From Calditrichota bacterium (GTDB lineage Bacteria; Calditrichota; Calditrichia; RBG-13-44-9): 5,472 nt of DNA. How positions within the stretch are numbered: the first letter of the stretch is position 1; the number at the start of each line of letters is the position of its first letter. The notes under the pieces are model-generated. The model did no database searches. It was not told the DNA's origin and saw only the letters and a program-made list of their open reading frames with translations. Shown here in pieces: positions 1 through 5,472 of this stretch. The stretch lies in the NCBI GenBank assembly GCA_016934605.1, contig JAFGSO010000319.1:1-5472 (forward strand), written 5' to 3'. Position numbers and translations under genes: made by a program.

Positions 1-1
1 C

Positions 2-604
2 TCTGAATCGTCAGGTAGTCTGCTGCGCAAGGAATTCCAACTACCGGAGAACAGCTTTATTTTTCTGATGCCGGCCAGATTTGATTTTGTAAAGGGCCAC
101 GACATTCTCTTAAAGGCGATTTCCCGGCTAAAAGAGAAACCGGAAATTCAACAGGCCTTATTTATACTGGCCGGTGAAGGTCCGGAAAAGGGAAAAATCA
201 GAAAACTGGCTTCGGAACTGGAGGTGGATCACCTCATCCAATTTCTGCCACATATTAGTCCTGTCAAAAATCTCCTGGTCGCGGGCGACGCACTGCTCAT
301 CCCTTCACGCTGGGAAGCTTTTCCACTGATTATTCCTGAAGCAGGATTCTGCAAGATTCCGGTAATTGCATCCCATACATACGGGATCCGGCGTTTAATA
401 CGGCATGAAGAAAACGGGCTCCTGTTCGAAAATGAAAATTATCGGCAGCTGGCAGCAATCATATCAGAGATCCTCCTGGGGGAGCATAACCTTCAGCAGC
501 TTGCTCAGAAACTGTACCAGGAGTCCCGCCAGAAATTCACACTCCATAAGAGTATGAGTGAGCTTCGAAAAACCTATTTCAGACTGACGGACGGGGAAAA
601 CTGA
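2..604 (+). CDS. GT4-family glycosyltransferase, C-terminal part (5' end outside window)
   Basis: This is the C-terminal, nucleotide-sugar-binding half of a retaining GT-B glycosyltransferase of the GT4 (Glycos_transf_1) family. Such enzymes move a sugar from an activated donor during lipopolysaccharide, capsule or glycolipid synthesis at the cytoplasmic face of the inner membrane. The frame is open from base 2, and the 22 residues before the first in-frame ATG (base 68) read as the usual family linker (LPENSFIFL). That ATG is therefore internal and the gene begins upstream. Visible motifs are PARFDFVKGHD (the R and KG positions of the donor-phosphate site), AGEGPEKGK, and the EX7E motif EAFPLIIPE at bases 314-340. 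These are followed by the ENGLLFE segment and a helical C-terminus. The stop is TGA at 602-604. About 200 residues are visible, roughly half of a typical 350-400-residue enzyme. The usual Gly before the Arg (GR) is replaced by Ala. Donor and acceptor cannot be told from sequence. The family call is secure; the pathway is inference. Confidence 0.92.
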   Translation, partial: SESSGSLLRKEFQLPENSFIFLMPARFDFVKGHDILLKAISRLKEKPEIQQALFILAGEGPEKGKIRKLASELEVDHLIQFLPHISPVKNLLVAGDALLIPSRWEAFPLIIPEAGFCKIPVIASHTYGIRRLIRHEENGLLFENENYRQLAAIISEILLGEHNLQQLAQKLYQESRQKFTLHKSMSELRKTYFRLTDGEN

Positions 605-641
605 AAAAAAATCGAGTGAGGAAACAGGGTAGGTCGTTGTT

Positions 642-659
642 CATCTAGCGAATTAGATG
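642..659. repeat. Perfect 6-bp inverted repeat over the 3' end of the protease gene
   Basis: CATCTA and TAGATG are exact reverse complements separated by the 6-base loop GCGAAT. The repeat lies at the convergent junction between the glycosyltransferase and the protease gene and contains the protease stop codon. On the plus strand the glycosyltransferase stop is followed by an A-run (604-611). On the minus strand the same run is a T8 tract about 30 bases beyond this hairpin. That distance is too great for a canonical intrinsic terminator, and the stem is weak and AT-rich. A role in ending either transcript is possible but unproven. Confidence 0.3.
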
Positions 660-1682
660 GCTCAGATCGTAACCTTTTTCCAGCAGATTATCAAGATTCT
701 GCCGGATAAATTTCATAACAAGTTCAGATGAAACGATAAAAGTGATTCCATAATTTATGTTGCGGTTCAGACGCACATATATCTCATCTTCATAAGGAAT
801 TCTCGGATCGTAACCGATCCGGTTGATATCATCCGGCGGCGCCATCGTATAATCAAAATCTGCCGCTGCGGAACTGGCCAGCCCGACCAACTCAAAATTT
901 GGCACTCCATCCCGGATAGCCAGAACGATTCCTCCGCTGAATCCGCGGTTAAACAGCGCATCCACCAGGAACGAACCGTTCCCGTCGCGGTCAGGCTGAC
1001 TGACAATCCCCCGGGTGACCATCTGATATCCTTTGGGATATCCCAGCAGATAGACAAACGAACCCCATTCCAGGTTTTCACCCTTCCCGATAGGATAATC
1101 AAATACCGGTATCGGATATCTGACATTTATCTCGGAAAAACGTTTTCCCAGAAGTGCAATATCGTTATGTGAATCAACTGCCAGAATTTCCAGTTCACCT
1201 TTTTCCGGAAAATCCGCAATAAAATTATTCTGCTTTTCCTTGAAGGCTACACTTTGCAGAAAAGGCAGATTTTCCCGGCTCTCATTTGTATAAAAGGTAT
1301 AAACAGTATCTTCAAAATCAATGATATGAGCACAGGAAAGCAAGGTAATATACCTGCCGGAATAACTTATTACCGTGGCCGTCCCTATCACCGAATTGTT
1401 ATAGAAAATTTCTTTGACAGCCTTTTTTTTAAATTTTTTGTCTTGGATATCTTCTACCATCACCTGATTTTCTGAAGGAAATATGTAACTGCGATAATAT
1501 GCAATTGAGGATAGTTTTCGAACCGTTTTGGATATCTGATTCAGTTCTGCCGAGCAGCTTTTATATGGGAATTCCGTATCATATTTTCCGTCATTCAGAG
1601 TCGGATAGGCAACCTCATAGATCTGCCTTGAACACCCCCAAAAAAGAGTAAAAATTATGACACTTATTAAGAATTTTTTCAT
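645..1682 (-). CDS. Probable lipoprotein with trypsin-like serine protease domain
   Basis: This 345-residue protein is probably exported and lipid-anchored, with a chymotrypsin-fold (S1/Trypsin_2-like) protease domain. The N-terminus has two lysines, a hydrophobic stretch (residues 4-15) and FWGC, so Cys17 is the likely lipidated residue. Trp at position -2 makes this a non-standard lipobox. Residues 18-95 form a linker with no recognisable domain. The protease domain spans about residues 96-330. The expected triad is present in order: His119 in SCAHII, Asp174 in NDIALL and Ser249 in RGFSGG. YLLGYPKG (211-218) and the following GIV resemble the strand before the active-site loop in Deg/Trypsin_2 proteases. 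No PDZ domain follows, so it is not a complete DegP/HtrA. Cys43 and Cys117 could form a disulphide. The start is set by the signal sequence; no strong Shine-Dalgarno lies upstream. It is transcribed alone, divergent from the synthetase. The protease call is solid, but substrate and role are unknown. It could be a surface or periplasmic quality-control protease or a secreted proteolytic factor. Confidence 0.85.
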   Translation of the reverse strand: MKKFLISVIIFTLFWGCSRQIYEVAYPTLNDGKYDTEFPYKSCSAELNQISKTVRKLSSIAYYRSYIFPSENQVMVEDIQDKKFKKKAVKEIFYNNSVIGTATVISYSGRYITLLSCAHIIDFEDTVYTFYTNESRENLPFLQSVAFKEKQNNFIADFPEKGELEILAVDSHNDIALLGKRFSEINVRYPIPVFDYPIGKGENLEWGSFVYLLGYPKGYQMVTRGIVSQPDRDGNGSFLVDALFNRGFSGGIVLAIRDGVPNFELVGLASSAAADFDYTMAPPDDINRIGYDPRIPYEDEIYVRLNRNINYGITFIVSSELVMKFIRQNLDNLLEKGYDLSHLIR

Positions 1683-1729
1683 GCCAGGGATCCGGTTTTC
1701 ATCCAGTTAAAATTAGAAAATAAAAGCAT

Positions 1730-1735
1730 TTTATA
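1730..1735 (-). promoter_or_regulatory. Candidate -10 box for the lipoprotein protease gene
   Basis: On the minus strand this reads TATAAA, five of six matches to the sigma-70 -10 consensus. It lies about 48 bases before the protease ATG, which would give a leader of roughly 40 bases. No good -35 box sits at the proper distance, so the call rests on the -10 element and position alone. AT-rich DNA produces such matches by chance. Confidence 0.2.
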
Positions 1736-1881
1736 CAAGCTTTACTTTTGTACCTCTCGTCGGATAAATTGAATTTTACGCCGTGCTAATTTAGATACGA
1801 AAACAATTTACCATAGATTCGCTTCATCTTTTTCCGGAGGATATAAAAATATTATTCGGATGTGGCGTTGAATTCTAGGAG

Positions 1882-1909
1882 TTGAAACGAAGAATAAAAT
1901 CTTTACATT
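1882..1909 (+). promoter_or_regulatory. Candidate sigma-70-type promoter for the synthetase gene
   Basis: TTGAAA (1882-1887, five of six matches to TTGACA) is followed after 16 bases by TACATT (1904-1909, four of six to TATAAT). This is the best plus-strand pair I found in the region. It predicts a transcript start near 1916 and a leader of about 140 bases before the synthetase ATG. A weaker alternative is TTGGAA (1939-1944) with TAAATT (1961-1966). If the host uses Bacteroidota-type promoters, neither pair need be real. Confidence 0.25.
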
Positions 1910-1947
1910 CATCAGAAAGACGAAAAAAAATATGATTATTGGAAAAA

Positions 1948-1961
1948 AGGATATTCATCCT
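1948..1961. repeat. Inverted repeat AGGAT-ATTC-ATCCT in the synthetase leader
   Basis: The two 5-base arms are exact reverse complements around a 4-base loop. The site lies about 95 bases before the synthetase start and downstream of the preferred candidate promoter. It sits between the two boxes of the weaker alternative promoter, where a bound repressor would block transcription. An operator or small RNA hairpin is possible; the arms are short enough to occur by chance. Confidence 0.25.
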
Positions 1962-2012
1962 AAATTAATATCTCTGATTTAAGGTGAATAAAATACTGAT
2001 TTTTTAAGCTGG

Positions 2013-2029
2013 CAAATCTGGATGGTTTG
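2013..2029 (+). repeat. Small possible hairpin upstream of the synthetase ribosome binding site
   Basis: CAAATC and GGTTTG can pair as a 6-base stem (one G-U pair) around the loop TGGAT in the plus-strand RNA. Two further G-U pairs could extend the base. It ends about 14 bases before the Shine-Dalgarno sequence, so it would not itself hide the site. It is low in stability and of uncertain meaning. Confidence 0.15.
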
Positions 2030-2042
2030 TTTCGTATCAGGA

Positions 2043-2048
2043 AGAGGA
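2043..2048 (+). promoter_or_regulatory. Ribosome binding site of the acyl-CoA synthetase gene
   Basis: AGAGGA lies 7 bases before the ATG at 2056, a normal Shine-Dalgarno placement. It fixes the start codon and agrees with the protein alignment, since the CoA-binding domain begins within the first dozen residues. Confidence 0.65.
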
Positions 2049-2055
2049 CACGAAT

Positions 2056-4170
2056 ATGAATCTTGATGGTTTCTTTTACCCGGAATCGATAGCCATAATA
2101 GGTGCTTCCCGGAAAGAGGGAAGCCTGGGAAGGGTTTTTCTCGATAAATTGGTTCAGTACGGTTATACCGGAAAGATCCTGCCGGTAAATCCAAAAACCG
2201 ACGAAATCGATGGAATCCCCTGTTACCCATCAGTTGACGACCTTCCCATCACTCCCAGTGTGGCAGTGATTCTGGTACGGAAGGACCTCGCCATTGAAGC
2301 CGTGGACATCTGCGGAAAAAAAGGAATCCGCAATATTGTGGTGATCACAGCGGGATTCAGGGAAGTTGGTGGTGAAGGTGTCAAAAGGGAGAAAGATCTA
2401 ATGAAGGTGGTGCGAAAACACCGGCTTCAACTGATCGGACCGAATTGTATGGGAATTATTAATACCGATCCGAAAGTCAGCATGAATGCCAGCTTTTCTC
2501 CCACTGACCCGTTCTGCGGTAATGTCGCTTTTCTCTCGCAATCGGGTGCCCTGGGTGTTGCCGTCCTGGAACTGAGTACTTCACTTCGTCTGGGTTTTTC
2601 AATCTTTATCAGTGAGGGAAATAAGGCCCATCTGCAGGACCACCATTTTCTGGAATACCTTGCTTCGCACGATAACACCGAAGTAGTGACACTCTACCTG
2701 GAGAGCATTGAGAATGTTCCCGAATTCCGCAGGGTGACCACAGAACTCAGCCGCCGAAAACCGGTAATTGTCTTAAAGGCCGGCAGCAGCGAACGGGGGG
2801 CCAAAGCGGCTTCTTCACATACCGGAGCACTGGCAAGCCCGGACCGGGCGGCCGATGCCCTGTTTAAACAGAGCGGAATTATTCGTGCACAAACTGTGGA
2901 AGAGATGTTTCATTATGCACTGGCTTTCTCCAATCAGCCAGTTCCCCGCGGTAAACGGGTGGCCATTATAACCAATGCCGGCGGACCGGCCATTCTGGCA
3001 ACCGATGCCGTTGAGAAATACGGACTGGAAATGGCCGTTTTATCTGATAAAACAAAATCTGAGCTGAAGCAATTTCTGCCGGAGGAATCTTCTGTCAATA
3101 ATCCAGTAGACATGATCGCCAGTGCCAATGAAGAAACCTATCGCCAAACTCTGTCCGCTATTCTCAATGAAAAATCGGTGGATGCATTATTTGTTATTAT
3201 CGTAAGACCGCCGGTTAACACCACACCCGGCATGATTGCTGAAAAATTCAGGGATGTTCTTTCTGCAAAAGTTACCACCAAGCCTGTTTTTATTATTCTG
3301 ATGGCAAATAAGGATGAAAATTGCGGATTGCCCGTTTTTCAGGAGTTGAAACTTCCGGTATACGATTATCCCGAGGCCGCTGTAAAGAGTATGGCTGTTA
3401 TGTTCCACCATCGCCTCTGGAGAAAAAAACCACAGGGAAAGATTAAAAGATTTCCAGCCGATAAATCCGCCTTGAAATACATATTCGAATCAGCCAGAGC
3501 CGATAACCGTCAATTTCTCTCCACCCATGAAATGGGAACCATTCTGACCAGCTATGGACTGCCGGTGGCCCGTGGCAGGATTGTTCAGTCTGCAGAAGAA
3601 GCTGTCCAGTTCATGAAAGATGTAAAACAAGCGGTGGTTCTGAAAGTTGAATCACCTGCCATTATTCACAAATCGGACAGCGGATGTGTTAAATTGAATC
3701 TTCAAACAGCCGAAACTGTGAAGGATGCTTTCAATGAAATTATGCAGAATGCCCTAAAACAGACCGCTCCGGAAAAGATCAGCGGAATCTTTGTTCAGGA
3801 AATGTTACGTGAAGGCCGCGAACTGGCGTTAGGAATGAAACGGGATCCCAATTATGGTCCGGTGATCATGTGTGGTATGGGTGGTATTTTCATTGAAATT
3901 TTGAAAGATACCAGCTTCCGCATCGCCCCTGTTACCGATGCAGATGCCCTGGAAATGCTGCAGGAGCTTAAAACCTATCCGGTTTTAAAAGGTGCCAGAG
4001 GAGAGGCCGGAGTAGATATTCAACTGATTACAGAGAGCATTCAGAAATTATCGCAACTCTCGCTTGACTGGCCGGAAGTTCTTGAACTGGATTTAAATCC
4101 CTTTATTGTTGCACCGCGAAGAGAAAATTGTAAAATTGTTGATGTAAGAATGGAAATACGAATAAAATAA
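2056..4170 (+). CDS. NDP-forming acyl-CoA (acetyl-CoA type) synthetase, fused alpha-beta chain
   Basis: This cytoplasmic enzyme of the succinyl-CoA synthetase superfamily (ADP-forming acetate-CoA ligase, EC 6.2.1.13 type) converts acyl-CoA, ADP and phosphate to acid, CoA and ATP, giving substrate-level phosphorylation during fermentation of sugars or amino acids. The reverse direction is possible. The 704 residues match the usual length of the single-chain form. Domain order is as follows: CoA-binding Rossmann domain at about 5-130 (IIGASRKEGSLG at 14-25, LIGPNCMG at 126-133); succinyl-CoA-ligase-like domains at about 155-450 (FLSQSGALG at 159-167); ATP-grasp_5 domain at about 480-704 (GMGGIFIE at 607-614, LDLNPF at 678-683). 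His255 in SSHTGAL is the expected phosphohistidine, and His538 in IIHKSD corresponds to the second conserved His of the beta part. Oddities are Cys544 where GG is usual after HKSD, and His192 where GNKAD is usual. There is no C-terminal acetyltransferase domain, so it is not a Pat/YfiQ protein. The M23 gene follows after 7 bases. Substrate preference cannot be read from sequence. Confidence 0.93.
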   Translation: MNLDGFFYPESIAIIGASRKEGSLGRVFLDKLVQYGYTGKILPVNPKTDEIDGIPCYPSVDDLPITPSVAVILVRKDLAIEAVDICGKKGIRNIVVITAGFREVGGEGVKREKDLMKVVRKHRLQLIGPNCMGIINTDPKVSMNASFSPTDPFCGNVAFLSQSGALGVAVLELSTSLRLGFSIFISEGNKAHLQDHHFLEYLASHDNTEVVTLYLESIENVPEFRRVTTELSRRKPVIVLKAGSSERGAKAASSHTGALASPDRAADALFKQSGIIRAQTVEEMFHYALAFSNQPVPRGKRVAIITNAGGPAILATDAVEKYGLEMAVLSDKTKSELKQFLPEESSVNNPVDMIASANEETYRQTLSAILNEKSVDALFVIIVRPPVNTTPGMIAEKFRDVLSAKVTTKPVFIILMANKDENCGLPVFQELKLPVYDYPEAAVKSMAVMFHHRLWRKKPQGKIKRFPADKSALKYIFESARADNRQFLSTHEMGTILTSYGLPVARGRIVQSAEEAVQFMKDVKQAVVLKVESPAIIHKSDSGCVKLNLQTAETVKDAFNEIMQNALKQTAPEKISGIFVQEMLREGRELALGMKRDPNYGPVIMCGMGGIFIEILKDTSFRIAPVTDADALEMLQELKTYPVLKGARGEAGVDIQLITESIQKLSQLSLDWPEVLELDLNPFIVAPRRENCKIVDVRMEIRIK

Positions 4171-4177
4171 TAAAAAA

Positions 4178-5472
4178 ATGATTAAAAGTTTATCGAGCAG
4201 TATTGTTCACGGGTCTATGAAATCTTCTGCTGTTTTACTGCTGACACTTCTGCTCCAGACAGGATCAGGACAGGGTTACAAATGGCCAACGGATGCCAGC
4301 ACAGCTCTTACCAGCAGTTTTGGGGAATTCCGTCCGCGGCACTATCATGCCGCCATCGATATTAAAACCTGGAATCGTACCGGTTACAGGATATTCGCCA
4401 TTGATGATGGATATATCATGCGGGCCAGAATATCAGCCTTCGGATATGGAAAAGCACTGTATCTGAAGCTGAAGGACGGAAATATAGTCGTATATGCTCA
4501 TCTCAGTAATTTCTGGCCGGAACTGGAATCCTATATGGACAATTACCGGCGTGAAAAGAGGATTTATGAAGCAGACCTGCATTTCACTTCAGGACAGTTT
4601 CCGGTGAAAAAAGGCCAGACACTCGGCCGGACGGGACGGACGGGTATTGGCTATCCACATTTACATTTTGAGATACGCAATCCCAATAATATGCCGGTTA
4701 ATCCGCTCCAGTACTATCCCAATACCATTAAAGACAACATCCCTCCCCGCTTATATGAAGTAGCACTTTTCCCACACGATCATAAATCCACCCTGAACTT
4801 GAAGACCGATACACTATTCTATCCCCTCAATGGAGATCATACTGTTTCCCTCCGGGACACACTGCTTCTCAGCGGTAAAATTTGTCTGGCCCTGAAGGTA
4901 TATGACCAGGCCGATGGCGTAAGCAACCGGTTTTCCTTTTATCAATCCCGTATGTGGATAGATGATTCACTGGTTTATTCAGTAAAATATGATATTTTTT
5001 CATATGCACTTTCCTATAAAGTTGAACTGGATAAAAACTTTTCCCAGTGGCGCAAGGGAAATGGTATATTCCACAATTATTACCGTCATAGACTAAACAA
5101 TCTGCCGCACTATGGTTCCACCCCGGGAGAAGGCGGAATCATAAATACTGCCCTGTTGACAGAAGGTATTCATGATCTGAAGATTGAAATAACCGATTTT
5201 GCAGGTAACATTTCATTATTTGAAATGTCTTTCTTTTCAGGAGAGATCCCGGTACTGCACTACGATCTTTTACGCTGGCTGGAAAACGATCTGTATCTGC
5301 GTCTGCAGACCAGCGAAAAGATGGATTCCATATTGGTACAGAGCAAGTCAAAAGACGGTAAATGGACCTCCGAGAAAATCAATCGAAGCGTTTCGGGCCC
5401 CACGCTCAATGAAACCTATCAATACACTTTTTCGGTGTCACCCTCACAGCCCTCTCAAACAGAATGGTTAAA
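4178..5472 (+). CDS. Exported M23 (LytM-type) zinc metallopeptidase, 3' end outside window
   Basis: The frame is open for 431 codons to the window edge. M23 enzymes cut peptide cross-links in peptidoglycan and act in the periplasm. An N-terminal basic stretch and the hydrophobic AVLLLTLLLQ (residues 18-27) form a signal peptide, with cleavage probably near residue 32. The catalytic domain spans about residues 40-180. Its zinc ligands are all present: His57 and Asp61 in HAAID, and His163 of HLHFE, with His161 and His108 (AHLS) as the other active-site histidines. About 33 residues, including helical FWPELESYMDN, separate AHLS from VKKGQTLG, an insert I associate with Bacteroidota-type members. 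The Gly usual in HxGxD is Ala59. Residues about 220-431 form a beta-rich extension with an Ig-like DFAGNIS motif at 340-346, possibly for substrate or envelope binding. The start is uncertain: ATG 4178 has no Shine-Dalgarno, and ATG 4217 (Met14) would also leave a good signal peptide. It lies 7 bases after the synthetase stop, so coupling or an operon is likely. It is probably an active hydrolase rather than a degenerate regulator. Confidence 0.9.
   Translation, partial: MIKSLSSSIVHGSMKSSAVLLLTLLLQTGSGQGYKWPTDASTALTSSFGEFRPRHYHAAIDIKTWNRTGYRIFAIDDGYIMRARISAFGYGKALYLKLKDGNIVVYAHLSNFWPELESYMDNYRREKRIYEADLHFTSGQFPVKKGQTLGRTGRTGIGYPHLHFEIRNPNNMPVNPLQYYPNTIKDNIPPRLYEVALFPHDHKSTLNLKTDTLFYPLNGDHTVSLRDTLLLSGKICLALKVYDQADGVSNRFSFYQSRMWIDDSLVYSVKYDIFSYALSYKVELDKNFSQWRKGNGIFHNYYRHRLNNLPHYGSTPGEGGIINTALLTEGIHDLKIEITDFAGNISLFEMSFFSGEIPVLHYDLLRWLENDLYLRLQTSEKMDSILVQSKSKDGKWTSEKINRSVSGPTLNETYQYTFSVSPSQPSQTEWL

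Larger units (their letters stand above)
1683..2055. other. Divergent intergenic region, 373 bases, no gene seen
   Basis: This AT-rich DNA separates the minus-strand protease gene from the plus-strand synthetase, so it should hold both promoters. I found no convincing coding frame. A GGAGG at 1836-1840 and an AGGAG at 1877-1881 look like ribosome binding sites, but the only downstream starts give peptides of a few to about 17 codons. Small inverted repeats at 1948-1961 and 2013-2029 are listed separately. The 7-mer CTGATTT occurs at 1974-1980 and 1996-2002, a 22-base repeat period or about two helical turns, which is compatible with a paired protein-binding site but weak as evidence. Confidence 0.6.

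Noticed and set aside
68..70. ATG at base 68 as the start of the glycosyltransferase
   Set aside because: The frame is open back to base 2 and the upstream residues match the family linker. Starting here would remove half of a GT-B enzyme.
767..1126. 119-codon open frame on the minus strand inside the protease gene
   Set aside because: It lies wholly within the protease gene in another frame, has a Trp/Arg/Ser-rich composition typical of a shifted frame, and shows no domain. The protease has its full catalytic triad.
1743..1750. TACTTTTG matching the Bacteroidota -7 motif TAnnTTTG
   Set aside because: No TTG element lies at the proper upstream distance, and it would give a leader of about 300 bases for the synthetase.
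1836..1900. Possible small gene after the GGAGG at 1836
   Set aside because: The ATG at 1859 gives only three codons before a stop, and the TTG at 1882 directly abuts the AGGAG and gives about 17 codons with no recognisable content.
1979..2230. Minus-strand open frame across the synthetase start
   Set aside because: It is antisense to the conserved CoA-binding domain and promoter-proximal leader, with a low-information sequence and no start signal.
4628..4645. 9-base near-exact tandem repeat (CGGACGGGA / CGGACGGGT)
   Set aside because: It encodes the GRTGRTG loop before HLHFE, where M23 enzymes normally carry a Gly/Thr/Ser-rich repeat. Ordinary coding constraint explains it.
5199..5471. 90-codon plus-strand open frame near the right edge
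   Set aside because: It overlaps the M23 frame (4178 onward), which is open throughout and has clear family motifs. The overlapping frame has no recognisable features.
1..5472. Defence system, CRISPR array, prophage or transposon content
   Set aside because: No repeat-spacer pattern, integrase, transposase, terminal repeats, toxin-antitoxin pair or RNA gene could be found. All four genes belong to well-known housekeeping or envelope families.

Overview
The window looks like an ordinary chromosomal stretch of a Gram-negative bacterium, most plausibly from the FCB superphylum (Bacteroidota, Neomarinimicrobiota, Calditrichota/KSB1-like). This rests on three points. The M23 peptidase at the right end has the long-insert architecture that I associate with Bacteroidota-type homologues. 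There is a probable lipoprotein. A single-chain ADP-forming acyl-CoA synthetase is present, of the kind common in anaerobic or fermentative members of these groups and in archaea. The placement is inference and no species is claimed. Base composition is moderate, with AT-rich intergenic DNA. I see no rRNA, tRNA, CRISPR array, transposase or other mobile-element signature.

Layout. (1) Bases 2-604, plus strand: the C-terminal part of a GT4-family glycosyltransferase whose start lies outside the window. (2) Bases 645-1682, minus strand and convergent with (1): a 345-residue probable lipoprotein with a trypsin-like serine protease domain and a complete His-Asp-Ser triad. (3) Bases 1683-2055: a 373-base AT-rich divergent intergenic region that should carry the promoters of both flanking genes. 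It has candidate promoter boxes, small inverted repeats and a good ribosome binding site at its right end. (4) Bases 2056-4170, plus strand: a fused alpha-beta NDP-forming acyl-CoA (acetyl-CoA type) synthetase. (5) Bases 4178 to the right edge, plus strand: an exported M23 (LytM-type) zinc metallopeptidase, 431 codons of which are visible. It starts 7 bases after the synthetase stop and runs off the window.

How the genes fit together. The synthetase would conserve energy by making ATP from acyl-CoA in the cytoplasm. The M23 enzyme, the lipoprotein protease and the glycosyltransferase are envelope or surface functions. The tight spacing of synthetase and M23 gene suggests co-transcription, but I see no biochemical link between them. 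No defence system, toxin-antitoxin pair or other novel multi-gene system is evident. The points most worth a second look are residue-level oddities in the synthetase, a dnaX-like slippery A-tract in the protease gene, and the unexplained structure of the intergenic region.
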